A program made the translations under genes and the position numbers. Source: Reyranella sp. (GTDB taxonomy: Bacteria > Pseudomonadota > Alphaproteobacteria > Reyranellales > Reyranellaceae). From it: DNA of 49,676 nucleotides. Of the stretch, positions 31,626 through 39,995 are shown one piece after another. The stretch lies in assembly GCA_019745575.1 (NCBI GenBank), contig JAIETA010000176.1, positions 1 through 49,676 on the forward strand, read 5' to 3'. The notes under the pieces were generated by a model that was not told the origin of the DNA, searched no databases, and was given only the letters and a program-made list of their open reading frames with translations. Within the stretch, counting starts at the first letter, position 1; every line of letters starts with the position of its first letter.

Positions 31626-31829
31626 ATGATGAAACCACTTGCTGTCGCCCTGCGCACAATCGCGGGAGCGGTGCCCGGTCTTGTCCGCGATCTGGCGGGC
31701 CTCTGCGGTGTCGGCCTCGTCTCCTACGGCGCCTGGCTGATTTATACGCCCGCCGGCTTCATCACCGCGGGTATTCTGCTCATCGTCGGCGCGCTGCTGA
31801 TCTCGCTTGGCGGCCGTACGGCCGGCTGA
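31626..31829 (+). CDS. Small membrane protein upstream of portal
   Basis: A 67-residue protein with two hydrophobic stretches (GLCGVGLVSYGAWLIY and ITAGILLIVGALLISLG) forming a helical hairpin. Its TGA overlaps the portal ATG (TGATG), so it is part of the late operon. Similar tiny membrane proteins sit beside portal genes in related prophages; the role is unknown. Confidence 0.7.
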   Translation: MMKPLAVALRTIAGAVPGLVRDLAGLCGVGLVSYGAWLIYTPAGFITAGILLIVGALLISLGGRTAG

Positions 31830-33058
31830 TGGGTGGGCTGTTCGGCTCCCTGGCGTCCGGCCTGCGACGCCGCGAACTGAAGGCGACCGACGCCGGGAAC
31901 CTCAGCTGGGCGGCGCTGTTCGGCCAGCAGAACTCGCGGGCCGGCGTGTCGGTCAACGTCGACAGCGCGCTGAAAGTATCGACGGTATTCGCCTGCCTGC
32001 GCGTCCTGGCCGACGGCATCGCGCAGGTGCCGCTAAAAGTCTACCGGGAGAAGGCCGACGGCTCGAAGGAGCTGGCGAAGGACCATCCGGCCTACCGGCT
32101 GCTGTCGAGGCGGCCAAACGAATGGATGACCTCGTTCGAGTTCCGGCAAGTCATGATGTTCCATGCCGCCCTGCTCGGGAACGGCTGCGCCTACATCGGC
32201 CGGATCCGCGGCGTGCCGAAGGAGCTGATCCCGCTGGTGCCCGGCAGCTATATGATCGAGCAGGCAAAGGATTACACGCTCACCTATCGGCTGACGGCTC
32301 TGAATGGACAAACGACGGTCCTGCCGCGCGCAGAAGTGTTCCACCTGCGGGGCCCGAGCTGGACCGGCGCCGCCGGGCTGGACGCCCTTCAGGTCGCGCG
32401 CGAGGCGGTGGGCCTTGCCATCGCCACGGAGGAGACGCACGCGGCGTTGCACGCCAACGGCACGCAGCCGGGCGGCGTCCTGTCCGTAAAGGGCTCACTG
32501 GACGATGCCGCCCGGGCCCGCCTGAAGGAATCCTGGGCGCAGTATCAGGGCGGGCTGGCGAACCGCTTCAAGACGGCCGTGCTCGACATGGACAGTACCT
32601 GGACACCACTCGGCATGAAGGGCGTCGATGCTGAACACCTAGACACGCGGCGATTCCAGATCGAGGAGATCTGTCGCGACCTGAAAGTCTTTCCGCAGAT
32701 GGTGGGTTACGCCGACAAGACCGCGACCTTCGCCTCGGCGGAAGCCTTCTTCCTGGCGCACGTCATCCACACGCTGAACCCGTGGATAGAAAACTGGGAG
32801 CAGTCGCTGGCCCGCGACCTGTTTCCCGACGAGGACGACATTTTAGCCAAGTTCTCGATGCAGGGCCTGCTACGCGGCGACAACACTGCCCGCGCCACCT
32901 TTTATGCCAGCGGCATTACCAACGGCTGGCTGACCCGCAACGAGGCGCGGCGGCTGGAAGACCTGAACCCGATCGAGGGACTGGGCGAGCCGCTGCTGCC
33001 GCTCAATATGGGCACACAGGGCGAGCGCGATGCCCTGCTGGCTCCCGGAGGCACCTGA
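31829..33058 (+). CDS. HK97-type portal protein
   Basis: A 409-residue portal. Conserved features include VSTVFACLRVLADGIAQVPL, YRLLSRRPNEWMTSFEFRQV, GNGCAYIGRIRG, and the C-terminal TFASAEAFFLAHVIHTLNPW with AKFSMQGLLRGD. Twelve copies form the DNA entry ring and the connector for terminase. ATG at 31829 overlaps the preceding stop. It is followed two bases later by the protease gene. Confidence 0.95.
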   Translation: MGGLFGSLASGLRRRELKATDAGNLSWAALFGQQNSRAGVSVNVDSALKVSTVFACLRVLADGIAQVPLKVYREKADGSKELAKDHPAYRLLSRRPNEWMTSFEFRQVMMFHAALLGNGCAYIGRIRGVPKELIPLVPGSYMIEQAKDYTLTYRLTALNGQTTVLPRAEVFHLRGPSWTGAAGLDALQVAREAVGLAIATEETHAALHANGTQPGGVLSVKGSLDDAARARLKESWAQYQGGLANRFKTAVLDMDSTWTPLGMKGVDAEHLDTRRFQIEEICRDLKVFPQMVGYADKTATFASAEAFFLAHVIHTLNPWIENWEQSLARDLFPDEDDILAKFSMQGLLRGDNTARATFYASGITNGWLTRNEARRLEDLNPIEGLGEPLLPLNMGTQGERDALLAPGGT

Positions 33059-33059
33059 C

Positions 33060-33743
33060 ATGCTGCGCACCACCCGGCCGTTCGAGCTAAAATTCGCCGG
33101 CAGTGCCCGGCCCGGGCAGTTCTCCGGCTACGGTGCGGTGTTCGACAACATCGACGGCGGCGGCGACAGGATCGTCAAGGGCGCCTTCGCCGCCTCGCTG
33201 GCCGACTGGAAGGCCCGGGGCAAGATGCCAAAGATGCTCTGGCAGCACGGTCTGGGGGCGGCAGCCGAAGACATGATGCCGGTCGGCTACTGGACGGCGC
33301 TGGAAGAGGACGACCACGGCCTAAAAGTCGAGGGGCAGCTGGATCCCATCGACACCGAGCGCGGCCGGACGCTTTTTGCGGGGCTAAAAAATGGTTCGAT
33401 CGACGCCATGTCGATCACCTACGTCGCCATCGACTACGCCTACGGCAAGACCGCCGCCGAACCTTTTCGTACCATCACGCAGGTCGATCTTTACGAGGTC
33501 GGCCCCGTGCTCTGGGGCATGAACCAGCTGGCCGGGATCGAGGACGCCAAAGCCGCGTCCAAGATCCGGACCATTCGAGACTTCGAGGCCTTCCTGCGGG
33601 ACGCAGGCGGGTTCTCGATCGCCGCTGCCAGGGCCATCGCCAGCGGCGGTTATAAAACCAATCCGACCCCTCGGGACGAGGGCGGGATGGACGAGCTTTT
33701 GGCCCTGCGTCGGCAGGCCGAAGGCATCTTCACCACCACCTGA
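33060..33743 (+). CDS. HK97 prohead protease
   Basis: A 227-residue serine protease of the U35/S78 family. The start FELKFAGSARPGQFSGYGAV is typical. The catalytic His lies in KMLWQHG and Ser in GSIDAMSITYVA. It cleaves the delta domain of the capsid protein and itself during maturation. The C-terminal ~60 residues are a likely self-processed tail. Confidence 0.93.
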   Translation: MLRTTRPFELKFAGSARPGQFSGYGAVFDNIDGGGDRIVKGAFAASLADWKARGKMPKMLWQHGLGAAAEDMMPVGYWTALEEDDHGLKVEGQLDPIDTERGRTLFAGLKNGSIDAMSITYVAIDYAYGKTAAEPFRTITQVDLYEVGPVLWGMNQLAGIEDAKAASKIRTIRDFEAFLRDAGGFSIAAARAIASGGYKTNPTPRDEGGMDELLALRRQAEGIFTTT

Positions 33744-33756
33744 TTCCGAGGACAAC

Positions 33757-35124
33757 ATGCACGCACAGAGTAGCGCCGTCGGGCGCGCGCTCCCGCTTGA
33801 GCGCAAGGAAGCCAGCGACCTCCCGGCCGTCCTGGCCGAGGTCAAGAAGATCGTGACGCCGCTGATGACGGGCTTCGAGGAGTACAAGAAGACCAACGAT
33901 CAGCGTCTCAAGGAGATCGAGACCACGGGCAAGGCCGATCCCCTCACCGAGGAGAAGCTTTTGCGCATCGAGGCCACGCTCGCGGGCTTCGAGACGGTCA
34001 ACCAGAAGCTGGTCAACGCCGAGGCCATCGAGGCCAGGCGAGCGGAACGCGAGAAGGAGATGCAGGAGCAGCTCGACAGGCTGCACCTCAAACTCCAGCG
34101 CCCGGGCCTCGGTTCGGAGGAAGCGAAGAATGACCGGAAGGCCTATTTCAGGGACTGGGCGCATGGCGTCATCGGCGCCTACACCTCGGGCGTTCCGAAC
34201 CTTCCGGAAGGCCAGGCCAAGGCGATCGCCCGGGCCAATGCCGAGTTCAAGTCGCTATCGGTCAGCAACGACACCACCGGCGGCTATCTCGCGCCGGCGG
34301 AATATGTGGCCGACATCATCAAGGGCATCACCCTGGTGAGCCCGGTTCGGTCGCTGGTCTCGGTCAAGCCGACGGCGAACAAGTCGCGGATGCAGCCCAA
34401 GCGCACCGGCCAGTTCGCCGCCCAGTGGGTGGCCGAGCAGGGAACCCGCTCGGAGACGACGGGGCTGGCCTACGGCATGGTCGAGATCCCGACGCACGAG
34501 ATGTATGCGCTGATCGATATCAGCCATCAGAACCTGGAAGACTCGGCCTTCGATCTCGAAGCGGAGATCCGCGGCGAGGCCGAGGAGCAGTTCGCGGTGG
34601 CGGAAGGCGCGGCCGTGGTCGGTGGCAATGCCATCGGCAAGCCCGAGGGCTGGCTCACCAACGCCGACATCGCGTCCACCAACTCGGGCACGGCAGCCAC
34701 CATCGCGGACGTGAACGGCCAGGCCGACGGCCTGCTGTCGCTAAAATACGCGCTGAAGAGCGGTTACGCCCGAAACGCCAAGTGGTCGCTGAACCGCACC
34801 ACGATGGGCTCGGTGCGCAAGCTGAAGGACAACAACAGGCAGTACATCTGGATGCCGGGCCTGGCCCAGGGCCAGCCGAATACCATCGATGGCGACCCCT
34901 ATGTCGAGACGCCCGACATGCCGAACGAGGGCGCCAACACCTTCCCCATAGCCTACGGCGACTTCGCCCGGGCCTACACGATGGTGGATCGCATCGTCAT
35001 GTCGATGCTGCGGGACCCTTTTACGCAGGCGACCAGCGGCAACATCCGGTTCCTGTTCTATCGCCGCATCGGCGGCCAGGTGGTCCTCGCCGAGGCCATC
35101 CGCAAGCTGAAGTGCTCGACCTGA
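33757..35124 (+). CDS. HK97-type major capsid protein
   Basis: A 455-residue gp5-like protein. Residues 1-~125 form a charged coiled-coil delta/scaffolding domain (VLAEVKKIVTPLMTGFEEYK, ERE KEMQEQLDRLHLKLQ). The capsid fold follows: SVSNDTTGGYLAPAEYVADI, GTRSETTGLAYGMVEIPTHE, GNAIGKPEGWL, YGDFARAYTMVDR. The delta domain should be removed by the upstream protease. A strong hairpin follows the stop. Confidence 0.95.
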   Translation: MHAQSSAVGRALPLERKEASDLPAVLAEVKKIVTPLMTGFEEYKKTNDQRLKEIETTGKADPLTEEKLLRIEATLAGFETVNQKLVNAEAIEARRAEREKEMQEQLDRLHLKLQRPGLGSEEAKNDRKAYFRDWAHGVIGAYTSGVPNLPEGQAKAIARANAEFKSLSVSNDTTGGYLAPAEYVADIIKGITLVSPVRSLVSVKPTANKSRMQPKRTGQFAAQWVAEQGTRSETTGLAYGMVEIPTHEMYALIDISHQNLEDSAFDLEAEIRGEAEEQFAVAEGAAVVGGNAIGKPEGWLTNADIASTNSGTAATIADVNGQADGLLSLKYALKSGYARNAKWSLNRTTMGSVRKLKDNNRQYIWMPGLAQGQPNTIDGDPYVETPDMPNEGANTFPIAYGDFARAYTMVDRIVMSMLRDPFTQATSGNIRFLFYRRIGGQVVLAEAIRKLKCST

Positions 35125-35151
35125 TCGGCTGAACCGGCCGGATCGACTGTT

Positions 35152-35175
35152 GCGGCGCGGCTTCGGTCGCGCCGC
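35152..35175 (+). terminator. Strong hairpin after the major capsid gene
   Basis: A perfect 8-bp GC stem (GCGGCGCG with CGCGCCGC) has an 8-base loop containing TTCGG. It is followed by TCTCTTCC, not a true T-run, so it is more likely a 3' stabiliser or partial attenuator of capsid mRNA than a full terminator. Confidence 0.45.
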
Positions 35176-35215
35176 TCTCTTCCTCACCTTCACGATTCCC
35201 GGAAAGGAAAGCGCA

Positions 35216-35644
35216 ATGGCGCGCGATATTCACAACAACCTGCACGTCCGTCGCGGCATCAGCCCCGCGGCGGCCACCGTCGACAATACGCCGTGGGTGT
35301 CACAGATCGCAGACCTGCAGGGCTACGAGGCTGCCGAGTTCGTCATCCTGACGGGTGGTCTCGCGGACGCCGACGCCACCTTCACGACGCTGCTCGAACA
35401 TGGTGACGCGGCCAACCTCTCGGACGCCGCGACGCCGGGCGCCGATCTCCTGCTCGGCACGGCCGCGCAGGCGAGCTTCCTGTTCAGCGACGACGACAAG
35501 GTGTTCAAGATCGGTTACCGCGGGCCGAAGCGCTACGCCCGGGTCACCATTACGCCGGCGGCCAATACCGGCAACGCCTTCGTCGCGGGCGTCTGGATCC
35601 TCGGCCACCCGCGCAACGCACCGACGTCGAACCCGCCGGCCTGA
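35216..35644 (+). CDS. Probable capsid decoration/accessory head protein
   Basis: A 142-residue protein behind GGAAAGGAAA. It is beta-rich with YEAAEFVILTGGLADADATF, TTLLEHGDAANL and YARVTITPA, resembling small phage head or decoration proteins encoded just after the capsid gene. The assignment is by position, size and fold type. It is flanked on both sides by strong hairpins, suggesting separate tuning of expression. Confidence 0.6.
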   Translation: MARDIHNNLHVRRGISPAAATVDNTPWVSQIADLQGYEAAEFVILTGGLADADATFTTLLEHGDAANLSDAATPGADLLLGTAAQASFLFSDDDKVFKIGYRGPKRYARVTITPAANTGNAFVAGVWILGHPRNAPTSNPPA

Positions 35645-35650
35645 TCGCGG

Positions 35651-35676
35651 GAGGGCGATTCCTCGGGGTCGCCCTC
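35651..35676 (+). terminator. Hairpin after the decoration-like gene
   Basis: An 8-bp perfect stem, GAGGGCGA with TCGCCCTC, and a 10-base loop lie directly behind the stop. TTGCTTCC follows. It is probably an mRNA 3' stabiliser or weak terminator. Confidence 0.45.
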
Positions 35677-35708
35677 TTGCTTCCTGCTGAACTGATGAGG
35701 ACCGATTG

Positions 35709-35900
35709 ATGAAAGCCAGGGTCGTGAAGCCATTCGAGGGCGTACGCGATGGCGATCTCTATCCCCGACACTTTGAGGTGGCCGATGTGGTCCAGGGTGA
35801 CCTCGCGCGCGTCGCGATCGCCGAGGGGTGGGCTGAGACCTTGGAGCCCTTGCCCGCGGATGGGAGTGCCTCACCCCGCCGAAGGTCGGTCAGCCGGTGA
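35709..35900 (+). CDS. Small head-region hypothetical protein (63 aa)
   Basis: A 63-residue protein: KARVVKPFEGVRDGDLYPRH, FEVADVVQGDLARVAIAEGW AE, a small beta-type phage protein pattern seen before head-tail connector genes. Its stop overlaps the GTG of the next gene. Function unknown. Confidence 0.7.
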   Translation: MKARVVKPFEGVRDGDLYPRHFEVADVVQGDLARVAIAEGWAETLEPLPADGSASPRRRSVSR

Positions 35901-36559
35901 GCGAACCACTGTTGGAGGTGGTGACGCCGGCTGCGAATGCCGCGGCCCGCCGACTGACCACGGCGGCGAAGGTCCAGGCGGCGCTAAGGATTGGCGCCGT
36001 GGATACGACCCTCATTGAAAGCATCATCGATGCCGTCAGCGGGGAGTGTGCTCGGTTCTGCAATCTGGCCCGCGGCGCGGCCGGCCCCGTGCCTACGTTC
36101 GGCCAGGAAGTCGTCCGTGCCACCTGGTTGGGCACCGATGTGGGCCGTCCATCGACCCTCATTCTGCCGTGGCGGACACCCATCATGGCAATAGGCAGCG
36201 TACTCGAGGATGGAGCCACCCTGGTCATGAACACCGACTTCCGGCTGCTCGGCAGCGGCATGCTGGAGAGAATGGCTGCCGATGCCCCGGCCTGCTGGTC
36301 GACCGGCAAGATCGTGGTGTCCTACACGGCCGGCTGGTCGCTGCCGACGGATGTGCCGGCCGAACTCGAGGGACAGGTGATCGAGCAGGTCAAAATGAAA
36401 TTCTTGGCCACTGACCGGGATCCGGCACTCAGGTCCGAGAACACGCCCGACGTCTGGTCCGGTTCGTACGGCGTCGCCGGTGGCGACAGCATCGGCGAGA
36501 GCGGCCTGCTAAAATCGCTGGAATCGGCGCTGGCTCCCTTCAGGGGCTGGGGAGTGTAG
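35897..36559 (+). CDS. gp6-like head-tail connector
   Basis: A 220-residue protein starting at GTG (GTGA overlap with the previous stop). The segment RIGAVDTTLIESIIDAVSGE with CARFCN is the helical start of gp6/gp15-type adaptors. A beta insertion (WRTPIMAIGSVLEDG) and C-terminal helix (ELEGQVIEQVKMKFLATDRD) follow. It docks below the portal. Confidence is good from order and helix pattern. Confidence 0.75.
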   Translation: MSEPLLEVVTPAANAAARRLTTAAKVQAALRIGAVDTTLIESIIDAVSGECARFCNLARGAAGPVPTFGQEVVRATWLGTDVGRPSTLILPWRTPIMAIGSVLEDGATLVMNTDFRLLGSGMLERMAADAPACWSTGKIVVSYTAGWSLPTDVPAELEGQVIEQVKMKFLATDRDPALRSENTPDVWSGSYGVAGGDSIGESGLLKSLESALAPFRGWGV

Positions 36560-36891
36560 TGGCCGCCTCAGATATCGTGCGCAATGCCACCCGCCTTGTC
36601 GCCCTCCATGGCGAGGCCATGACCCTGAAGCGGGAAAATGAGGCGTCGGTGGTTACCCTCAGGGGTAAACGAGTGCTGGGCACTGTCGCCGATATCGGTG
36701 GTTCCGCCGCCCAGCAGGAGTTCCGGGTAAAAATCGGCACGACTGAACTGGCAGCGTCGCCCTGGGCCAACAAGACGCCGGTTCGCAGCGACAGCATCGT
36801 TGTCGACGGGCGCGAGAGGGCGATCCTCGACGTCCGGCCACTCGGCGATGCCGGCACGGTCGCGCTCTACGATCTTTTGGTGGCGGGCTGA
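36559..36891 (+). CDS. Head-tail joining/stopper-like protein (110 aa)
   Basis: A 110-residue protein starting at GTG, sharing its first base with the previous stop (TAGTG). It has beta-rich segments GEAMTLKRENEASVVTLRGK and RSDSIVVDGRERAILDV, consistent with an SPP1 gp16-like or HK97 head-closure protein. The function is inferred from gene order between connector and neck protein. Confidence 0.65.
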   Translation: MAASDIVRNATRLVALHGEAMTLKRENEASVVTLRGKRVLGTVADIGGSAAQQEFRVKIGTTELAASPWANKTPVRSDSIVVDGRERAILDVRPLGDAGTVALYDLLVAG

Positions 36892-36892
36892 C

Positions 36893-37564
36893 ATGCCGGT
36901 CATCTTTGAAGGGCTGTCGGCGCCGGAGCTTGGCCGGAGCATCGGCCAGTGGGTGAAGGAACACACCATTGCTGTGGCGGAGCGGGTCCTGCGCGAGGAG
37001 GTCCGCCGCGGCTTCGACAGCCAGCCTGTAGTCGTCACCGACGGCATGCCGCGGCGCGACTATCTGCAGGTCAAGCCGTTCGGCAAGATCGAGTTCGTGG
37101 CGCGCACCAGCATGGCGGACGCGGTTCGCTGGGCACTGACCGAATTGCAGAAGAGGAGCCCGGTGCTCACGGGTCGCTACGCCGGTTCGCACACCGTGAT
37201 GATCAACGGCGCCGAGGCGCAGGGCAATATCTGGGTCGCGCTGCGTAACGTCCAGCCGACGGACCGTGTCCAGATCGTCAATCCGCAGCCCTACGCCCGC
37301 AAGATCGAAGGCGCGACGGCGAACAAGCGCACCGGCCGCGGCAAGCGGGCGGCGCTCAGCCGTCAGGCCAGGAGCGGCGTCTATCGCGTCGTGCTCCGTG
37401 CCCTGGTCAACCGGTTCGGCAAGGCGCTGTTCTTCGACTTCAAGTACGTGAACCTCAACACCGGGACCAAAGTGTGGGGTAAACGGGGCGCTCGACGCAT
37501 CCAGCGCGATCTGGTGTATCCGGCGCTGCAGTTTTTCATCAAGCCGACCGGACTGCCGAACTGA
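36893..37564 (+). CDS. HK97 gp10-like neck / tail completion protein
   Basis: A 223-residue protein. RSPVLTGRYAGSHTVMING is the LTG-containing signature of gp10-type tail completion proteins, followed by NVQPTDRVQIVNPQPYARKI. It is longer than usual because of an N-terminal helical part and a basic C-terminal extension (NKRTGRGKRAALSRQARSG). It probably acts at the head-tail interface. Confidence 0.75.
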   Translation: MPVIFEGLSAPELGRSIGQWVKEHTIAVAERVLREEVRRGFDSQPVVVTDGMPRRDYLQVKPFGKIEFVARTSMADAVRWALTELQKRSPVLTGRYAGSHTVMINGAEAQGNIWVALRNVQPTDRVQIVNPQPYARKIEGATANKRTGRGKRAALSRQARSGVYRVVLRALVNRFGKALFFDFKYVNLNTGTKVWGKRGARRIQRDLVYPALQFFIKPTGLPN

Positions 37565-37570
37565 GGCGCC

Positions 37571-38008
37571 ATGACTGGTGACCCGCTACGCGACGCTTTT
37601 AGGGCGGAACTCGCGACCATCCGCACGTCCGGTTCCATCGCCTGGCCGATCAAGGACACGCTTAATACGTCGGAGAACCCCGACGTCTCGACGGGCTACC
37701 TGGAACTGGAGTTTCCCGGCGGCAGCGAGAGGCAGGTCACCTTCGGCGCTCCGGCCGCGAACCTGCACCGGGAGGAAGGGCAGGTGACGGTCAATATCTG
37801 CACCCGCCTGGGCGCCGGCACGACCAAACGCGACCTGGCCGAGACCTACGCTGCCGCTATTCGCACCGCCTTCCGCATGCGCCGCTTCGCCGCCGGTGCG
37901 CGTTCGGTCCGCATCATCAGCACCGCGCCGATGGGTGGCGGCCACGACGAGGCCGGCCTTTGGGTCGAGTCGGTGGCCCTTGGCTACGAACTCTACAACG
38001 TCGGCTGA
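37571..38008 (+). CDS. Tail terminator-like protein (DUF4128-like)
   Basis: A 145-residue protein: DPLRDAFRAELATIRTSGSI, YLELEFPGGSERQVTFGAPA and LWVESVALGYELYN match the minor tail/terminator class that caps the tail tube. It is located exactly before the tail tube gene. A terminator hairpin lies between. Confidence 0.75.
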   Translation: MTGDPLRDAFRAELATIRTSGSIAWPIKDTLNTSENPDVSTGYLELEFPGGSERQVTFGAPAANLHREEGQVTVNICTRLGAGTTKRDLAETYAAAIRTAFRMRRFAAGARSVRIISTAPMGGGHDEAGLWVESVALGYELYNVG

Positions 38009-38032
38009 TCGGCCACGTCACGACGTACCGCC

Positions 38033-38053
38033 GCCGCCTCCGGGCGGCTTTAT
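38033..38053 (+). terminator. Terminator-like hairpin before the tail tube gene
   Basis: GCCGCC-TCCG-GGCGGC is followed by TTTAT, a short U-rich tail. It sits in the 73-base gap between the tail terminator and tail tube genes. It may reduce read-through or delimit an abundant tube mRNA. Confidence 0.5.
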
Positions 38054-38081
38054 CTTGTCTGCAATAACGGGGGCGCCCTGA

Positions 38082-39005
38082 ATGGACAGCGCAACAAAAC
38101 AGACGGCGATCATCGCCGAGGCGACGCAGGGCACGACGCCGGCGACGCCTGCCTTCAAGATCCTGCGTGACATCCGCGTGAGCGGCGCGCCCCAGCGCAA
38201 CGACCAGCGCTCGCCCGAGCGGCGATCCGACCGCATGGCCTACGCCATGACCAAGGGGCTGGCGTCGTTCCCCAAGACCATCGAGCTGCCGTGGGTGCGC
38301 GATGCCGCGTCCGACATCCTGTGGGAGTCGGCTTTCTGCGGCACCTGGACCACCGACATCCTGATGAACGGGGCGACCCTCAAACCTTTTACGGTCGAGG
38401 AGAAGTACGAGGGCGGCGCCACGGATCCCTACCGGCGGCTCGCGGGCTGCATCGTCGATACGGTCGATATCTCGTTCCAGAACGGCCAGCCCGGCACCAT
38501 GAACTTTGCCCTGCGGGCGTTGGCCGAAGCGACGGCGACCACGGCCATCGCCAGCTCCACCTATGCGGCACCAACGCCGGGCTACGACCCCTCAACACCG
38601 GCCGACATCGTGGTCAACAACCTGTTCGGCATCGCGACGCCCAAGGTGATGAGCCTGTCGATGCGGATCGAGAACAATGTCCGCGAGCAGTATTCCTGGG
38701 GGTCGGCGTCGCCCTTCGGCACCGGGCTCGGCCTGTTCAACGTGCAGGGCCAGGTCCAGTTCTACTTCTCGCAGCTCACCGACTACTCGACGTTCGTGAC
38801 CCGCCAGACCGGCCAGACGCTCGATCTCACCATCGGCGCCACCACCTTGTTCAAGGACCGCCTGGTGCTGGGCGCCGCCGACGTCTGGAACCCCGACGTC
38901 AACGACCCGGGTGCCACCGGCGACCACATGGTCACGCTGAACTTCCTGGCGAAGTACTACGCGACCGATACCGCCGCCATCAAACTCACCCGTCTGGTCG
39001 CCTGA
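38082..39005 (+). CDS. Phage tail tube protein
   Basis: A 307-residue beta-rich protein: QTAIIAEATQGTTPATPAFK, VTLNFLAKYYATDTAAIKLT, with internal TFVTRQTGQTLDLTIGATTL. It matches the tail-tube class of lambda-like siphoviruses (major tail protein). It lies between the tail terminator and the tail assembly chaperone genes, the standard order. Confidence 0.85.
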   Translation: MDSATKQTAIIAEATQGTTPATPAFKILRDIRVSGAPQRNDQRSPERRSDRMAYAMTKGLASFPKTIELPWVRDAASDILWESAFCGTWTTDILMNGATLKPFTVEEKYEGGATDPYRRLAGCIVDTVDISFQNGQPGTMNFALRALAEATATTAIASSTYAAPTPGYDPSTPADIVVNNLFGIATPKVMSLSMRIENNVREQYSWGSASPFGTGLGLFNVQGQVQFYFSQLTDYSTFVTRQTGQTLDLTIGATTLFKDRLVLGAADVWNPDVNDPGATGDHMVTLNFLAKYYATDTAAIKLTRLVA

Positions 39006-39010
39006 GGAGC

Positions 39011-39187
39011 ATGCCCATGGAGCGATATCTCGTTCTGGAAAACTTCCATGTCTTTGTCCCGCAGGGCGAGGGCGGAACCGAGAAGAAGGTCATCTACCTC
39101 AAGGGACAGGTGGTCGAGGACGTGCCCGAGGGCCAGTCGGCCGAGGACTGGATCGAAAAGGGTCTGACGAGAAGGGATGCAACATGA
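39011..39187 (+). CDS. Small tail-region hypothetical protein (58 aa)
   Basis: A 58-residue protein: RYLVLENFHVFVPQGEGGTE KKVIYLKGQVVEDVPEGQSA EDWIEKGL, a small beta-barrel-like pattern common in tail modules. GAGGAG lies upstream. It overlaps the next start by 4 bases. Role unknown. Confidence 0.7.
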   Translation: MPMERYLVLENFHVFVPQGEGGTEKKVIYLKGQVVEDVPEGQSAEDWIEKGLTRRDAT

Positions 39188-39606
39188 GCGGCTACGCGTT
39201 CGACAACATAGAAGACCTGCAACGCAACCGGGATCTGGAGCGCGACGGTACGGAGCTCGGCCTGCCGGGCGGGCGCACCCTGATCGTCCGGGCGGCATCG
39301 GACGCCAACCCGGCGTGGCGGGCGCAGAGTGAGAAGATCGCGGCCGAACTGCGACGGCTGAGCAACGTCCGGGCCACGAACGAGCGGGTGAGGGGCTTTT
39401 TGGCGCGCAAGTATGCCGAGCTGCTGGTCCGCGACTGGCACGGCATCACCAGCAAGGGGATCGAGGTGCCGTACAGCGTCGAGGCCGGCGAGGCCTTCCT
39501 GCTGGCGGCCGACGATGCCTATGCCGCGGTCGATGCCATCGTCTACGAGACCAAGAACTTCCGCGGCCAGCGCATCGAAGCCGTCGTGGACGAAGCAAAA
39601 AACTGA
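39184..39606 (+). CDS. Tail assembly chaperone (gpG-like)
   Basis: A 140-residue protein in the lambda gpG position: between tube and tape measure genes. Helical regions AWRAQSEKIAAELRRLSNVR and RGFLARKYAELLVRDWHGIT are followed by VEAGEAFLLAADDAYAAVD. It ends AKN at TGA 39604. The last codons GCA AAA AAC form a -1 slippery site, so a fraction of ribosomes should make the extended GT form. Chaperones of this type coat the tape measure protein during assembly. Confidence 0.8.
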   Translation: MSGYAFDNIEDLQRNRDLERDGTELGLPGGRTLIVRAASDANPAWRAQSEKIAAELRRLSNVRATNERVRGFLARKYAELLVRDWHGITSKGIEVPYSVEAGEAFLLAADDAYAAVDAIVYETKNFRGQRIEAVVDEAKN

Positions 39607-39621
39607 TCGGCTGGGACAGCC
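39597..39621 (+). promoter_or_regulatory. Programmed -1 frameshift site with stimulatory hairpin
   Basis: The heptamer A AAA AAC (39597-39603) is in register with the gpG-like frame (GCA AAA AAC TGA). After a 5-base spacer comes a hairpin GGCTG-GGA-CAGCC (39609-39621). Shifting -1 continues as CTG ATC GGC TGG into an open frame to 39992. This is the textbook arrangement of tail chaperone frameshifts. Confidence 0.85.
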
Positions 39622-39992
39622 AGCACGGTGCCGCGGTGAAGGACTGGCAGGACCGGGCCGCGCGCGGCGACGACTGGGCGCACGACCGCCTGCTGTCCCG
39701 GCCCGTGCTGTCGTCGGAGGCGGAGTCTTACTGGCAGTCCTTCACCTATCTCTCCCGCGATCGCGCCTATCTGGCGCTCAGCCTGGGCATTGCGGGAGGA
39801 TTGCAACTGCCCCAGCCGATCCCGCGAGGGAGCATCAGGAAAGAAGGTAACCGTCGCGGTTACCAGGGCGAGAGTCTCGAAGACTTCACCGAGATCGTCG
39901 CTGCGATCGACGATGCGTTTATCCAAAACGACGTCCTAAAGCAGGCCGCGGCGGCAAAGGCCGGCGCCGAACGTGCCCGCAGCAGGCGGTGA
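39603..39992 (+). CDS. T domain of the frameshifted tail chaperone (gpGT)
   Basis: The -1 frame gives LIGWDSQHGAAVKDWQDRAA, SYWQSFTYLSRDRAYLALSL and DFTEIVAAIDDAFIQN, about 129 residues. These would be fused to the 140-residue G part (~269 in total). A GTG at 39636 could in principle start it alone, but no ribosome site precedes it, favouring expression by frameshift. In lambda the T part binds the tube protein and brings it to the tape measure-chaperone complex. Confidence 0.8.
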   Translation: MIGWDSQHGAAVKDWQDRAARGDDWAHDRLLSRPVLSSEAESYWQSFTYLSRDRAYLALSLGIAGGLQLPQPIPRGSIRKEGNRRGYQGESLEDFTEIVAAIDDAFIQNDVLKQAAAAKAGAERARSRR

Positions 39993-39995
39993 TCC

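Noticed and set aside
39636-39992. Independent gene starting at GTG 39636
   Set aside because: No ribosome site precedes it and it is in the -1 frame of a perfect slippery site, so expression by frameshift is the better model.
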